From positions 25,132 through 89,131 of the forward strand of contig JAEKKI010000144.1 of NCBI GenBank assembly GCA_019510485.1: DNA of 64,000 bases, read 5' to 3'. Positions 8,899 through 17,827 of the stretch are shown one piece after another. The position numbers and the translations under genes were made by a program. Origin of the DNA: Catenulisporales bacterium. GTDB lineage: Bacteria > Actinomycetota > Actinomycetes > Streptomycetales > Catenulisporaceae. A model generated the notes under the pieces. The model searched no databases and had not been told where the DNA came from. It saw only the letters and a program-made list of their open reading frames with translations. Position 1 is the first letter of the stretch, and every line of letters begins with the position of its first letter.

Positions 8899-9432
8899 TC
8901 ACTTGTCTTCGGCCACTGCTTGCGCCAGGGCGGAGAGCCTGGCGGAGGTCAGCTCGATCCAGCGGAGATCGGCTTCGAGGTGGAAAAGCCCGTAGTCGGC
9001 CAGCAGCGCGTCGACCATCGGACCGGTGCGCTTGAGCTCGGTGAGCTGGCGCATGCGCTGGAGGTGGGCGGCCCGCTGCGCGTCGAGGTAGCCGGCGGCG
9101 TCCTCGCCCAGCATCAGGGCGAGGACGACCTTGGCGAACAGGACGGTCTGCAGATGCGGCTCGGGCTCCACGGTCTGGGACAGCCACGACATCACCTCGA
9201 CCCGGCCGGCATCGGTGATCGCATAGCGCTTCCGATCCGGTCCGTCGCCGGGCTCGGCCTCGCCGCCGACCACCTTGCCGTCGCGCGCCAGCCGGCCGAG
9301 GGTCGAGTAGACCTGGCCGTACGGCAGCGGCTTGCCGTTGGCGAAGTGGCTGTCGTAGTCGCGCTTGAGGTCGTAGCCGTGGGTCGGTTCGCCGCGGGCC
9401 AGCAGGCCGAGCAGGGTCAGGGGGACGCTCAC
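8899..9432 (-). CDS. PadR-family transcriptional regulator
   Basis: A 177-residue protein with the PadR winged helix (residues 1-85; LTLLGLLARGEPTHGYDLKR and YGQVYSTLGRLARDG are diagnostic) and a C-terminal helical dimerisation domain (Vir-like, residues about 95-175). PadR proteins commonly repress adjacent multidrug or ABC export genes. The same-strand ATPase and permease follow closely, so autoregulation of that operon is the likely role. Confidence 0.9.
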   Translation of the reverse strand: MSVPLTLLGLLARGEPTHGYDLKRDYDSHFANGKPLPYGQVYSTLGRLARDGKVVGGEAEPGDGPDRKRYAITDAGRVEVMSWLSQTVEPEPHLQTVLFAKVVLALMLGEDAAGYLDAQRAAHLQRMRQLTELKRTGPMVDALLADYGLFHLEADLRWIELTSARLSALAQAVAEDK

Positions 9433-9440
9433 CCGAGCAC

Positions 9441-9472
9441 GAAGGGCCCGGTTCGCATGAACCGGGCCCTTC
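9441..9472. terminator. Perfect 14-bp hairpin after the initiator tRNA
   Basis: GAAGGGCCCGGTTC (9441-9454) pairs exactly with GAACCGGGCCCTTC (9459-9472) around a GCAT loop. It lies just beyond the 3' end of the leftward tRNA gene and upstream of padR. The T-rich flank reads rightward, so a U-tract is weak for the tRNA transcript; in high-GC actinomycetes such stems often terminate without one. Confidence 0.75.
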
Positions 9473-9477
9473 CTTTG

Positions 9478-9551
9478 TAGCGGGGACAGGATTTGAACCT
9501 GCGACCTCTGGGTTATGAGCCCAGCGAGCTACCGAGCTGCTCCACCCCGCG
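9478..9551 (-). tRNA. Initiator tRNA-fMet (CAT anticodon)
   Basis: Read leftward from 9551, the 74-base sequence folds as a standard cloverleaf with acceptor CGCGGGG, D arm GAGCAGCTCGGTAGCTC, anticodon stem-loop CTGGGCTCATAACCCAG and TPsiC arm CGCAGGTTCGAATCCTG. Three consecutive G-C pairs in the anticodon stem and a mismatched first acceptor pair (C1 with T72) are initiator hallmarks. The CCA end is not encoded. A UPF0182 gene lies upstream on the same strand. Confidence 0.95.
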
Positions 9552-9634
9552 TCGGTGACTCAACGGTAACCCGGCCGGGGCCTTCGGGGCAAATCGAATC
9601 CCCCGGGTCTCAGCTGCCCCAGCAGCACGGGCAC

Positions 9635-12600
9635 TTACTTCGGTGGTCGCTGACCGCTCTCCAGGGCCTGGGCCCGGCTCAAGGCCTCTTGGAGGGCCTG
9701 CTGGTCCTTGCCGAACGCCGTCCAGTCGGGCGGAGATTGGGCCAGGTCCTTGGCGGCACGTTCCTGAGCGGCCGCGGCATCAGTGATGGCTTGCTTGAGC
9801 TGATCGCTCGGGGCGGGGGCGGGCGGGGGCGTGGTGCCGGTGCCCGGACTGGGGCCGGTGGCCGGGTTCTCGCCGGTAGTGGCGCCGGCATTGCCGGCGA
9901 AGACCTCGTTGAGGCTCTGTTGCAAGGTCGATTCGAGCGCCATCTTGCCGCCGAAGGCGACCAGGACCGACTTCAGAAGGGGGTAGGTCGACTGGCCGGC
10001 CAGGGGCTGGACATAGATCGGCTCGACGTAGAGCAGGCCGTGGCCCACCGGGAGGGTGAGCAGGTTGCCCTCGACGATCTTGGTCGTGTTGCCGGTGCGG
10101 AAGAGGTTCAGCTGGTTGGCGAAGGCGGTGTGGAACGTGTTCTGCACCTGCTCGGGGCCCTTCACCGCGGTACCGGACGGCAGTTCCAGCACTCTGATCT
10201 TGCCGTAGTCCGGGCCGGGATCGGAGTCGACCGCCATGAACGCCGCCAGGTTGCTGCGGTTGGCCGGCACCAGGGTCGAGGTGAGCGAGAACGTGGGCGC
10301 GGGTTGACCGGGCATCTGCAGCGTCAGGTAGTACGGCGGCTGCGCCTGGGCGGCGTCCTTGGTGGGATCGTTCGGGACGTTCCAGAACGAGGAGCCGCCG
10401 AAGAACTCTGATGGGGTGGTCACGTGGTAGCGGCCCAGGATGTCGCGCTGTGCCTTGAACAAGTCCTGGGGGTAGCGCAGGTGGGCCAGGAGGTCCGGGT
10501 TGATGGCCGAGCGGGGCTTCACCGTGCCGGGGAAGGCCTTCATCCAGGTCTTGAGGATCGGGTCGCTCTCGTCCCAGGCGTATAGCGTCACCGTGCCGTT
10601 GTAGGCGTCGACTGTCGCCTTCACGGAGTTGCGCACGTAGTTCACGCGTCCGGCGCCCAGCGGATTGCGGTCGCTGTTCGTCAGGGAATCCTTGGCCACG
10701 TCTTCCAGCTGGCTGGATGTGGAGTAGGGATACGCCGAGGTGGTCGTGTAGCCGTCCACCACCCACTGGATGCGGCCGTCCACCACCACCGGGTACGTCG
10801 TGCCGTCGATGGTCAGCCACGGCGCGACCGCCTGCACCCGCTGCTTGGGATCGCGGTCGTACATGATCCGCGAGTCCTTGTTCACTCCGTTGGAGAGCAG
10901 GATCTTCGGCTCATGGAACTTCACCGCGTACGCCAGCTTGTTGAGGAACGAGCCGACCGGTACGCCGCCCTTGCCGGAGTACGTGATGCTGACCTGTTGA
11001 GTCCCCTCCTTGTCGACGGAGTAGTCGAACTCCGCGGCCGAACCGGGCGGGCCGCCCACGATCGAGTAGTCCGGCACGCCCTCGCCGAAGTAGACGCGCT
11101 GCTCGTACATGCCGAGCACTCCCGTGGTCGGCAGCCCGTGCTCGACGAAGTCCGGGGAGCCGTCCGGCCCAGCCGCGTTGCCCTTGGCGGCCACCAGGCC
11201 GAAGCCGTGGGTGTACTTCAGATGGTCGTTGACCCAGTTGCGCTGGGGCACACCGGTCAGGCTGAGCCCGCGGACCGCGACCACCGCGTCCTGGGGATTG
11301 CCGCCCACCTGGTAGCGGTCCACGGCGAGGTCGGCAGGGAAGGTGTAGAAGCCGCGCACCTGTTGGAGCTGGTCGTAGGTCGCCGAGATCACCGAGGGGT
11401 CCATGAGGCGGATCTGGGTGACGGTCTGGGCGTCGGCGGTCAACTGGTTCTGCGACACGTCGGTCTTGGCGTCGTACGGCGTGACCTCGACGCCGTCCAG
11501 GCCGTACGCGGCCCGCGTGGCGTCGATGTTCTTCTGGATGTACGGCGCCTCCTTCGTGGCCTGGCTCGGGTTCACCTGAAGTTGCTGCACGATCAGGGGA
11601 TAGACGCCGCCGATCACGACCGAGGCCAGCACCATCAGGGAGACGCCGAGGGCGGGAAGGGCCCAGGGATGGCCGCCGCGGTCGATCTCCGGCTGGTTGC
11701 GGCCGGCGATCAGGCGGGCGGCGTTGCCGAAGAAGAGGGCCGCGCAGAGTGCTGCGATGACCAGGAGGATCGTCTTGGCCGGCAGGACCGCGTGTACGGA
11801 CTTGTAAGTGGGACCGGCCCAGCCCCTGGTGATGCCGGAGGAGGCGACGGTGAGCGCGTAGCGGTCCAGCCAGTACGCGTAAGCCTTCACCAGCACCAGG
11901 AGCCCGAGCAGGATCGAGACGTGGACCTGCGCGGCGCGGGTGACGCGCGAACCCGCGAAGCGGCCATCCGTCCGGACGCCGTTGGGCGGGGTCAGGGCGA
12001 CGCCGGCGTAGAGGTAATGCGTCACGAGCGCGGCGATCAGGCTGAGCACCACCGCGGCCAGGAGGAAGCCCTGGATGTGGCGCAGCCAGGGCAGGGTGAA
12101 GACGTAGAAGCCGATGTCCTTGTGGAACTGCGCGTCCTTGGTGCCGAACGAGACGCCGTTCGCCCACAGCAGGTAGGTGCGCCAGGCCCCGGTCGCTCCG
12201 GCGCCGGCCGCGATGCCGAGCAGGAGCGAGACCCCGATCAGGACCCAGGTCGCGAACGGCGCCAGGCCCATGCGATAGCGGTCCAGGGCCTGTTGCTCCT
12301 GGGAGACGCCGACCAGCGGCGGCCGGAACCGGAACGCGAGCCAGATGTTGGCGCCGACCGCCAGTGCCATGACGGCGCCGAAGACCACGAACAGCACCGC
12401 CTCGGTGGCGATGCGGGTCCGGTACACGTGCGCGACGCCGACCGAGCGGTACCAGAGGTAGGTGGTGTAGACGTTGTCGAACAGCAGGAAGGCGACGACC
12501 AGCAGCACCATGATGACGAGGGTGACGGCCAGGACCTTGGTCCGCCGGGGCGGGACGCCGAAGGCGACGCGGTGGCCTCCACTCCGGGAACCGGAACCAG

Positions 12601-12709
12601 ACCCAGACCCAGACCCAGACCCGGACCCGCCCGAGCCGGCCCCATGTCCATTGCGGCCGCCGCCCCCGTTGCTCTCTCCCTCACCGAAGTTCGGCATCTC
12701 GAACGCCAC
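9635..12709 (-). CDS. UPF0182 family large membrane protein
   Basis: A 1024-residue protein of the actinobacterial UPF0182 (PF03699) family. A Gly/Ser-rich low-complexity N-terminus (residues about 12-48) precedes about seven transmembrane helices in residues 55-350. A long extracytoplasmic region follows, including the conserved segment around YTHGFGLVAAKGNAAGPDGSP. The end is Ala/Pro-rich (from about residue 950) with a predicted coiled-coil-like AAAQERAAKDLAQ stretch. The biochemical function of the family is unknown. The Gly-Ser tract is encoded by a CCAGAC-type hexamer repeat near 12594-12630, which could vary in length. Confidence 0.9.
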   Translation of the reverse strand: MAFEMPNFGEGESNGGGGRNGHGAGSGGSGSGSGSGSGSGSRSGGHRVAFGVPPRRTKVLAVTLVIMVLLVVAFLLFDNVYTTYLWYRSVGVAHVYRTRIATEAVLFVVFGAVMALAVGANIWLAFRFRPPLVGVSQEQQALDRYRMGLAPFATWVLIGVSLLLGIAAGAGATGAWRTYLLWANGVSFGTKDAQFHKDIGFYVFTLPWLRHIQGFLLAAVVLSLIAALVTHYLYAGVALTPPNGVRTDGRFAGSRVTRAAQVHVSILLGLLVLVKAYAYWLDRYALTVASSGITRGWAGPTYKSVHAVLPAKTILLVIAALCAALFFGNAARLIAGRNQPEIDRGGHPWALPALGVSLMVLASVVIGGVYPLIVQQLQVNPSQATKEAPYIQKNIDATRAAYGLDGVEVTPYDAKTDVSQNQLTADAQTVTQIRLMDPSVISATYDQLQQVRGFYTFPADLAVDRYQVGGNPQDAVVAVRGLSLTGVPQRNWVNDHLKYTHGFGLVAAKGNAAGPDGSPDFVEHGLPTTGVLGMYEQRVYFGEGVPDYSIVGGPPGSAAEFDYSVDKEGTQQVSITYSGKGGVPVGSFLNKLAYAVKFHEPKILLSNGVNKDSRIMYDRDPKQRVQAVAPWLTIDGTTYPVVVDGRIQWVVDGYTTTSAYPYSTSSQLEDVAKDSLTNSDRNPLGAGRVNYVRNSVKATVDAYNGTVTLYAWDESDPILKTWMKAFPGTVKPRSAINPDLLAHLRYPQDLFKAQRDILGRYHVTTPSEFFGGSSFWNVPNDPTKDAAQAQPPYYLTLQMPGQPAPTFSLTSTLVPANRSNLAAFMAVDSDPGPDYGKIRVLELPSGTAVKGPEQVQNTFHTAFANQLNLFRTGNTTKIVEGNLLTLPVGHGLLYVEPIYVQPLAGQSTYPLLKSVLVAFGGKMALESTLQQSLNEVFAGNAGATTGENPATGPSPGTGTTPPPAPAPSDQLKQAITDAAAAQERAAKDLAQSPPDWTAFGKDQQALQEALSRAQALESGQRPPK

Positions 12710-12792
12710 GGCCTCAGCGTACGCCGCGATCCGGTGCGGAGGGCGGGTGAGCTATGGCGGGCGGCCGACGCCCGGCGGGGGACAATAACGGC

Positions 12793-13274
12793 ATGAGTTC
12801 TGTCGCCAACGTGGCCCTGACCCAGGCCGTCATCGAGATCGAACAGCACGTCGCCGCCGACGGCTGGAACCAGCGCCCGCGCATGTTCGCCCTGACCCCG
12901 ACCGCCGACCTGCTGGTGACCCAGCCGCGCATGGCGGCCGCGCTGGGCATCACCGACGAGGCAGGCGACGCCGGCGGCATCCCCTCGCTGACCTCCATCG
13001 AGCAGGAGGGCCTGGCCCTGAACCAGCCCCTGGACGAGATGCTCGCCAAGATGGTCTGGCCGCCGGCGGTCACCGGCTGCGCCCTGGTGCTCGAATCGCA
13101 GATGCTGCCGCCCAGCGCCGAGGCCCAGATCCCCGAGGGGCTGGAGTCCTGCGCGACGGCACCCGGCAGGCCGCCATCCGCCTGCGGTCGAAGGACTCGG
13201 ACCTGGACGTGCTGTCCGGGCCGGACCTGGTGCCGAACCTGGCCGACGCGCTGCTGGGGACGTTCGCGGAATAG
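12793..13274 (+). pseudogene. PPA1309-family gene broken by an internal deletion and frameshift
   Basis: The ATG at 12793 opens a frame matching the actinobacterial PPA1309 family for about 118 residues (MSSVANVALTQAVIEIEQ to PPSAEAQIPEGL). At about 13146 the reading switches: the family C-terminus, VLRDGTRQAAIRLRSKD and GPDLVPNLADALLGTFAE, is found in another frame and stops at 13272-13274. Compared with the family as I know it, roughly 20-25 residues between EGL and VLRD are missing. The original frame would run on to 13419 antisense to the next gene. Divergent UPF0182 is the usual neighbour. Either a true inactivation or a sequence/assembly error. Confidence 0.75.
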
Positions 13275-13279
13275 GGCGC

Positions 13280-14350
13280 TCAGCCGCAGCTCGCCGGCTT
13301 CCCGCCGGCGCGCAGCGTGGCCAGGGCGTCGAGCGCGCTTTGCAGGGTGGTCACCTTCACCAGCGTCAGGCCGCCCGGAGCGTTCTTCGCCGCATCGGCA
13401 CAGTTGTCGGCCGGGGTGAGGAAGACCGTGGCCCCGTCGCGCTTGGCGGCGATGGTCTTCATCTGGACGCCGCCGATCGGGCCGACGTTGCCGGCGGCGT
13501 CGATGGTCCCGGTGCCGGCGATCTTCCGGCCGCCGGTGATGTCCTGCTGGGAGAGCTCGTCGATGATGCCGAGCGCGAACATCATGCCGGCGCTGGGGCC
13601 GCCGACGTTGTCCAGCTGGATCTTCACGTCGAACGGGAAGACCCGCTGGGTGCCGGGCAGGAAGCCCACGATGGCGCGGGCGGGCCCGGTGTCGTGCGAC
13701 TGCGCGGTCACGATCGAGACCTGCTGCTGCTTGCCCGCGCGGGTGACGGTGAACTCCACGGTCTCGCCCGGCTTGTGCTTCTGGATCAGGGTGTGGACGT
13801 CGTCCGGCTTGGCCAGCGGGTGGCCGTCGACGGCGTCGATCACGTCGTGCGGCTGGAGCCTGCCGTCGGCCGGGCTGCCCGGGGTCACCGAGTCCACGAC
13901 CGCATCGGTCCTGGTCGGCTTGATCCCCTTGGCGGCCAGCGCCGCGGTGATCGCCTGGTCCTCGGAGTCGTCGAACATCGCGGTGTTCTGCTGCGTCGCC
14001 TCCTGCGCGGTCTGGCCCTCGGGGTAGATCACGGTGCGCGGGACGACGATCTTGTCGTCGGAGAGCCAGCCGGACAGCACCTCGACGCTGTTGGGTCGGT
14101 AGTCGGCGCGGGAGACCTCGACCGTGACCATGCGCAGCTGCCCGCCGCCGTCGTGCTTGAAGGTGTCGGTACCGCTGATCGCGATGACCGGCTTGGCCGG
14201 CTTCCCGGTCTCCGTCGAGTAGCTGCCCAGGGTGTCGTAGGTGGGACCCGGCGACATCTCCGCGTACGGCGTGGGAATCAGGAACGCCGAGACGGTGAGC
14301 AGGGCGACCGTCGCTCCGGACAGGGTCAAGGTGAGGGCTCGGCGCTGCAT
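13280..14350 (-). CDS. PDZ and Lon-like (S16) serine protease, YlbL type
   Basis: A 356-residue protein with one N-terminal membrane anchor (residues about 7-25), a PDZ domain around residues 130-215 (VDSVTPGSPADGRLQPHDVI) and a C-terminal Lon-type peptidase domain. The catalytic serine is in NVGGPSAGMMFALG near residue 250 and the lysine of the Ser-Lys dyad is in GGVQMKTIAAKRDGA near residue 295. The protease faces outside the cytoplasm. It converges on the broken PPA1309 gene with only five bases between stops, the same neighbourhood seen in streptomycetes. Substrates are unknown. Confidence 0.9.
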   Translation of the reverse strand: MQRRALTLTLSGATVALLTVSAFLIPTPYAEMSPGPTYDTLGSYSTETGKPAKPVIAISGTDTFKHDGGGQLRMVTVEVSRADYRPNSVEVLSGWLSDDKIVVPRTVIYPEGQTAQEATQQNTAMFDDSEDQAITAALAAKGIKPTRTDAVVDSVTPGSPADGRLQPHDVIDAVDGHPLAKPDDVHTLIQKHKPGETVEFTVTRAGKQQQVSIVTAQSHDTGPARAIVGFLPGTQRVFPFDVKIQLDNVGGPSAGMMFALGIIDELSQQDITGGRKIAGTGTIDAAGNVGPIGGVQMKTIAAKRDGATVFLTPADNCADAAKNAPGGLTLVKVTTLQSALDALATLRAGGKPASCG

Positions 14351-14400
14351 TCCACAGATGCTATCGGGTGCCGTCTGAGGCGTCGCTGAGACCAGGGGAG

Positions 14401-14589
14401 TCAGCGCTCGGGCACGGGTTTCATCGGTTCTTCGGCGCCGCCGTTGCCGATGGCCTCCCGGAACCTCTGGTAGGCGTGGATGGTGTCGTCATCGCTCTGC
14501 CGCCGCACCCGGCGCGCAAGGCCGGAGACGGCCGCCGCCAGGATCACGGCGCCGATCGGGATCGCCCACCAGGCCAGGATCGACAACAT
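14401..14589 (-). CDS. Small single-span membrane protein
   Basis: A 62-residue protein with one N-terminal transmembrane helix (LAWWAIPIGAVILAAAVSGL), followed by a basic RRVRRQ stretch and an acidic-polar cytoplasmic tail that contains IHAYQRFREAI. Small proteins like this occur between the PDZ protease and moaE genes in related actinomycetes. The function is unknown. The ATG at 14589 is the only convincing start. Confidence 0.7.
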   Translation of the reverse strand: MLSILAWWAIPIGAVILAAAVSGLARRVRRQSDDDTIHAYQRFREAIGNGGAEEPMKPVPER

Positions 14590-14629
14590 ATGGTGACTTT
14601 AACGCACCGGTCGGTCACCTTCGGTGAAA

Positions 14630-15070
14630 TCAGCAGCCGACCCATTCGTGGTCGCCGTCGGCGAACTCCTCGCGCTTCCAGATCGGGACCTGCTCCTTCA
14701 GCGTGTCGATGAAGGCCCGGCACGCCGCGAACGCCTCGCCGCGGTGCGCGGCCGAAGCGCCGACCACCACCGCCAGATCGCCGACCGCCAGCGCGCCGAC
14801 GCGGTGGATCGCGGACAGGGCGACCACGGAGGGATGCGCCTGGGCCACCTCCTCCGCGACCTTCCTCAGGAGGTCCGCCGCCGAGGGATGCGCGGTGTAG
14901 TCCAGAGCGGTGACCGCGCGACCGTGGTCGTGGTCGCGGACCGCGCCGAGGAACAGCGCGATGCCGCCGGCGTGCCGGTCCGAGACCGCCGCCACCACCT
15001 CGTCCACGGAGAGCGGCTCCGCCCGGACGTCGGTGTGGATGCGAATGCTGCGCTGCTTTTCCTTAATCAC
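14630..15070 (-). CDS. moaE: Molybdopterin synthase large subunit
   Basis: A 146-residue MoaE. It transfers sulfur, together with MoaD, to precursor Z (cyclic pyranopterin monophosphate) to make molybdopterin. Visible family features are GGIALFLGAVRDHDHGR near residue 30, the central IHRVGALAVGD and the C-terminal VPIWKREEF with the active-site lysine. The GTG at 15070 overlaps the stop of the epimerase gene (GTGA) and has GGAGG nine bases upstream, so it is preferred over longer frames. No moaD or other moa gene is nearby. Confidence 0.9.
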   Translation of the reverse strand: MIKEKQRSIRIHTDVRAEPLSVDEVVAAVSDRHAGGIALFLGAVRDHDHGRAVTALDYTAHPSAADLLRKVAEEVAQAHPSVVALSAIHRVGALAVGDLAVVVGASAAHRGEAFAACRAFIDTLKEQVPIWKREEFADGDHEWVGC

Positions 15071-16173
15071 GTGACCGATCCTCCCCCACGCCGCTTGCGC
15101 CGTGCCCGCCGTACCAAAGCCGCGGTGCCGACCAGCGCGACCGTGGCACCGGCCGCGCCCAGACCGGCGGCGGCGTCCTTCTTGCCGAGACGGCGCGCGA
15201 GCGCCGCGTGGTGGCCGTCGATGTTCTCCAGCAACTCCGCGAACGCTTCCTCGTTCGTGAACGCGGGCTCCCACCCGGCATCACGAAGCTTCTTGTTGGA
15301 GACCGCCCAGGGATGCATCACGTACTGGAGGTCGCTGGCCGGCGCCGGAGTCAGGTGCAGCCTGTGCAAGCGCTCCGCCGCGCCCACAGCGAGACCCTCG
15401 GGAAGCTCCATCCGGCGCATCCCGGAGATCTCCTCCACTTCCTCCTGGGTGAGCCAGCCGTCGGATGCCACCGGGACGATTCCGGTGACCTTGCCCAGGG
15501 CCGCGTACTCCAGCGCCGTCAGCAGGTCCTCCACGTGGCAGAACTGCCAGATCGGCCTGGTCCCGCGCACCACCAAAAGCCGGGGCGCCTCGAAGTGCCG
15601 CGTCAGGTACGTGTCCACTCCGGGGCCCACGATCGTCGCCGGACGGAGCACCGTGACGGTCAGCCCCGGATGCGCGCGCGGCGCGATCGCCGCCAGCCGC
15701 TCGATCTCCAGCAGATCGCCGACCAGGGTGCCGTCCGGGACGGCGCGCAGCGGGGCCTCGTCCTCCAGCGGCAGCGGGTTGTCCGGCAGGGCGCCGTAGA
15801 CCATCGCGGTGGACAGCAGGACGACATGGCGGACGCCGGCCGCCGCCGCCGCGGTGATCGCGGTCTGCGCGGCGCGCACGTTGCGCGCGGTGCGGGCCCG
15901 CGGCTCGGCGCTCAGATCGGCGTCGACCGCCAGGTGCACCAGCGTGTCCACCCCGGACAGCCGCTCGGCCAGCTGCGGGTCGGTGACCTCGCCCAGCCGC
16001 CAGGTCGCCGGGGCCGCACCGCGCTCGGCGTCCAGGCCCACCACCTTGCGCGCTTCGCCGCTGAAGGCGAGCTTGCCGGTCAGCGCCTCGCCGAGCCGGG
16101 CGGCGGCGCCGGTGACGGCGACGGTGGGTTTGCTGGCGCGGCCGGTGCGCTTGCGGTCCGGCGAGGAACTCAC
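15067..16173 (-). CDS. NAD-dependent epimerase/dehydratase (extended SDR)
   Basis: A 368-residue protein with an N-terminal Rossmann domain (VAVTGAAARLGEALTGKL near residue 18), the strand VDTLVHLAVDAD, and the catalytic segment LLSTAMVYGALPDNPLP, in which the Tyr-x3-Lys lysine is not obvious. A hydrophobic stretch followed by RRARRKRRGG ends the protein, which may tether it to the membrane. The gene overlaps moaE by four bases and is divergent from the DUF2342 gene. The substrate is unknown; the atypical catalytic motif leaves room for a binding role. Confidence 0.75.
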   Translation of the reverse strand: MSSSPDRKRTGRASKPTVAVTGAAARLGEALTGKLAFSGEARKVVGLDAERGAAPATWRLGEVTDPQLAERLSGVDTLVHLAVDADLSAEPRARTARNVRAAQTAITAAAAAGVRHVVLLSTAMVYGALPDNPLPLEDEAPLRAVPDGTLVGDLLEIERLAAIAPRAHPGLTVTVLRPATIVGPGVDTYLTRHFEAPRLLVVRGTRPIWQFCHVEDLLTALEYAALGKVTGIVPVASDGWLTQEEVEEISGMRRMELPEGLAVGAAERLHRLHLTPAPASDLQYVMHPWAVSNKKLRDAGWEPAFTNEEAFAELLENIDGHHAALARRLGKKDAAAGLGAAGATVALVGTAALVRRARRKRRGGGSVT

Positions 16174-16256
16174 TGAGGCTCTCCTGTGGTTACGTTAGAT
16201 GTGTAGAGGAACTGAAGTCTCCGCGTTGCTCCACCGAATCTGCTCCCCCGCCGTCC

Positions 16257-17798
16257 GTGAGGTCACCCGCCGTGAACAAGAACCCCGAAGACCACTCCCC
16301 GTCGGACGACGAGTCGCAGAACCAGGGTAAGCGCCCGGACGGTCCCGTTGATCCGCTGGGCGCCATGTTCCAGCAGATGTTCGGCGGAACCGGGGCGCAG
16401 TCGCCGGGCTCCAACATCCCCGGCATGCCGGATCCGCAGATGCTGCAGATGGTGTTCAGCCAGATCCAGGCCCTGATGACCGGCGGCGGCGACGGCGCGG
16501 TGAACTGGGACCTGGCCAAGACGATGGCGCGCAACGCCGTCGCCGCCGCCGGCCCCGACCCCTCGCCCACCGACGGCGAGCAGCGCCTCTACGACGGCGC
16601 CGTGCAGCTGGCCGAGCACTGGCTGGACCAGGTCACCTCGCTGCCGGCCGGGACCGCCGGGACCCGGGTGTGGTCGCGCGCGCAGTGGGTCGAGGAGACG
16701 CTCCCGGTCTGGAAGCAGCTGGTGGAGCCGGTCGCCGACCGGATCACCTCGGCGATGGGCGAGGCCGTCGGCGGCGCCGTGACCGAACTCGGCATGCCGG
16801 AGAGCCCGGAGGCGGCGGGGCTGCCGCCGGGCATGGGCGACATGCTGGGCAACCTGTTCGGCGGGGCCGGCGGCGCCAATCCGCTCAGCGGCATGATGAA
16901 GCAGATGGGGACCGCCATGTTCGGCTCCCAGGTCGGCCAGGCGCTGGCCTCGCTGGCCGGCGAGGTGGTCACCGGCAGCGACATCGGGCTGCCGCTGGGG
17001 CCGGAGGGCCGGGCGGTGCTGCTGCCGGCCAACGTCGACGCCTTCGCCGAGGGCCTGGAGGTCGACATCGAGCAGGTGCGGCTGTACCTGGCGCTGCGCG
17101 AGGCGGCCTACCAGCGCCTGTTCTCCCACGTGCCGTGGCTCAAGCCCCGGCTGCTCGGCGCGGTCGAGGAGTACGCGCGCGGCATCACCGTCGACGCCTC
17201 GAAGTTCACCGAGCTGGCCCAGCGGGCCGAGAGCATGGACCTGACCAACCTGGATCCGTCGCAGCTGGAGAACATGCTCGGCGGGCCGGGCCTGTTCACG
17301 CCGGTCGACAGCCCGGCGCAGAAGGCCGCGCTGGCCCGCCTGGAGACGCTGCTCGCGCTGGCCGAGGGCTGGGTGGACGCGGTGGTGCACGCCGCCGCGG
17401 CGCCGCAGCTGTCCTCGGCGGTCGCGCTGCGCGAGACCCTGCGCCGCCGCCGGGCGGCCGGCGGTCCGGCCGAGCAGACCTTCTCCGCGCTGGTGGGCCT
17501 GGAGCTGCGGCCGCGGCGGCTGCGCGACGCCGCGCGGCTGTGGGCCTCGCTGGCCGACGCGCGCGGGCTGGAGGGCCGCGACGCGGTGTGGTCCCACCCG
17601 GACCTGCTGCCGACCTCGGCGGACCTGGACGATCCGGACGGCTTCGTGCACGCCGGGGACACCGGTTCCGAGGACGGTGTGGAATTCGACTTCTCAGGGC
17701 TGGACGAGCTGCTGGGCGGCGGAACCGGTGACTCCGGCGCGGCGGCCGAGGACAAGAAGGACGAGGGCGACGGCGGCGAGGACAAGCCGAAGGAGTAG
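16257..17798 (+). CDS. DUF2342 protein annotated as zinc-dependent metalloprotease family
   Basis: A protein of about 513 residues from GTG 16257 (or 508 from the GTG at 16272, closer to family starts). The N-terminus is Gly/Met/Pro-rich (FQQMFGGTGAQSPG), the middle carries LGNLFGGAGGANPL, and the C-terminus has the conserved GGPAEQTFSALVGLELRPRRLRDAA and AVWSHPDLLPTSADLDDPDGF. Databases call these hydrolases or zinc metalloproteases, but I see no HExxH; the expected helix reads VDAVVHAAA. The final 30 residues are acidic and Lys-rich. Function is unproven. Confidence 0.8.
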   Translation: MRSPAVNKNPEDHSPSDDESQNQGKRPDGPVDPLGAMFQQMFGGTGAQSPGSNIPGMPDPQMLQMVFSQIQALMTGGGDGAVNWDLAKTMARNAVAAAGPDPSPTDGEQRLYDGAVQLAEHWLDQVTSLPAGTAGTRVWSRAQWVEETLPVWKQLVEPVADRITSAMGEAVGGAVTELGMPESPEAAGLPPGMGDMLGNLFGGAGGANPLSGMMKQMGTAMFGSQVGQALASLAGEVVTGSDIGLPLGPEGRAVLLPANVDAFAEGLEVDIEQVRLYLALREAAYQRLFSHVPWLKPRLLGAVEEYARGITVDASKFTELAQRAESMDLTNLDPSQLENMLGGPGLFTPVDSPAQKAALARLETLLALAEGWVDAVVHAAAAPQLSSAVALRETLRRRRAAGGPAEQTFSALVGLELRPRRLRDAARLWASLADARGLEGRDAVWSHPDLLPTSADLDDPDGFVHAGDTGSEDGVEFDFSGLDELLGGGTGDSGAAAEDKKDEGDGGEDKPKE

Positions 17799-17827
17799 GA
17801 CGCTCCTTCAGTCGGCGTCGGTCGGCG

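Noticed and set aside
9515..10411. Rightward frames over the UPF0182 gene
   Set aside because: They are antisense shadows of a strongly conserved gene with codon bias on the other strand.
12594..12635. CCAGAC hexamer repeats as a regulatory repeat
   Set aside because: They encode the Gly/Ser-rich N-terminus of UPF0182; mentioned there as possibly length-variable.
10913..12796. 627-codon rightward open frame
   Set aside because: Composed of His/Arg/Gln/Asp-rich shadow sequence antisense to UPF0182, with no ribosome site or family similarity.
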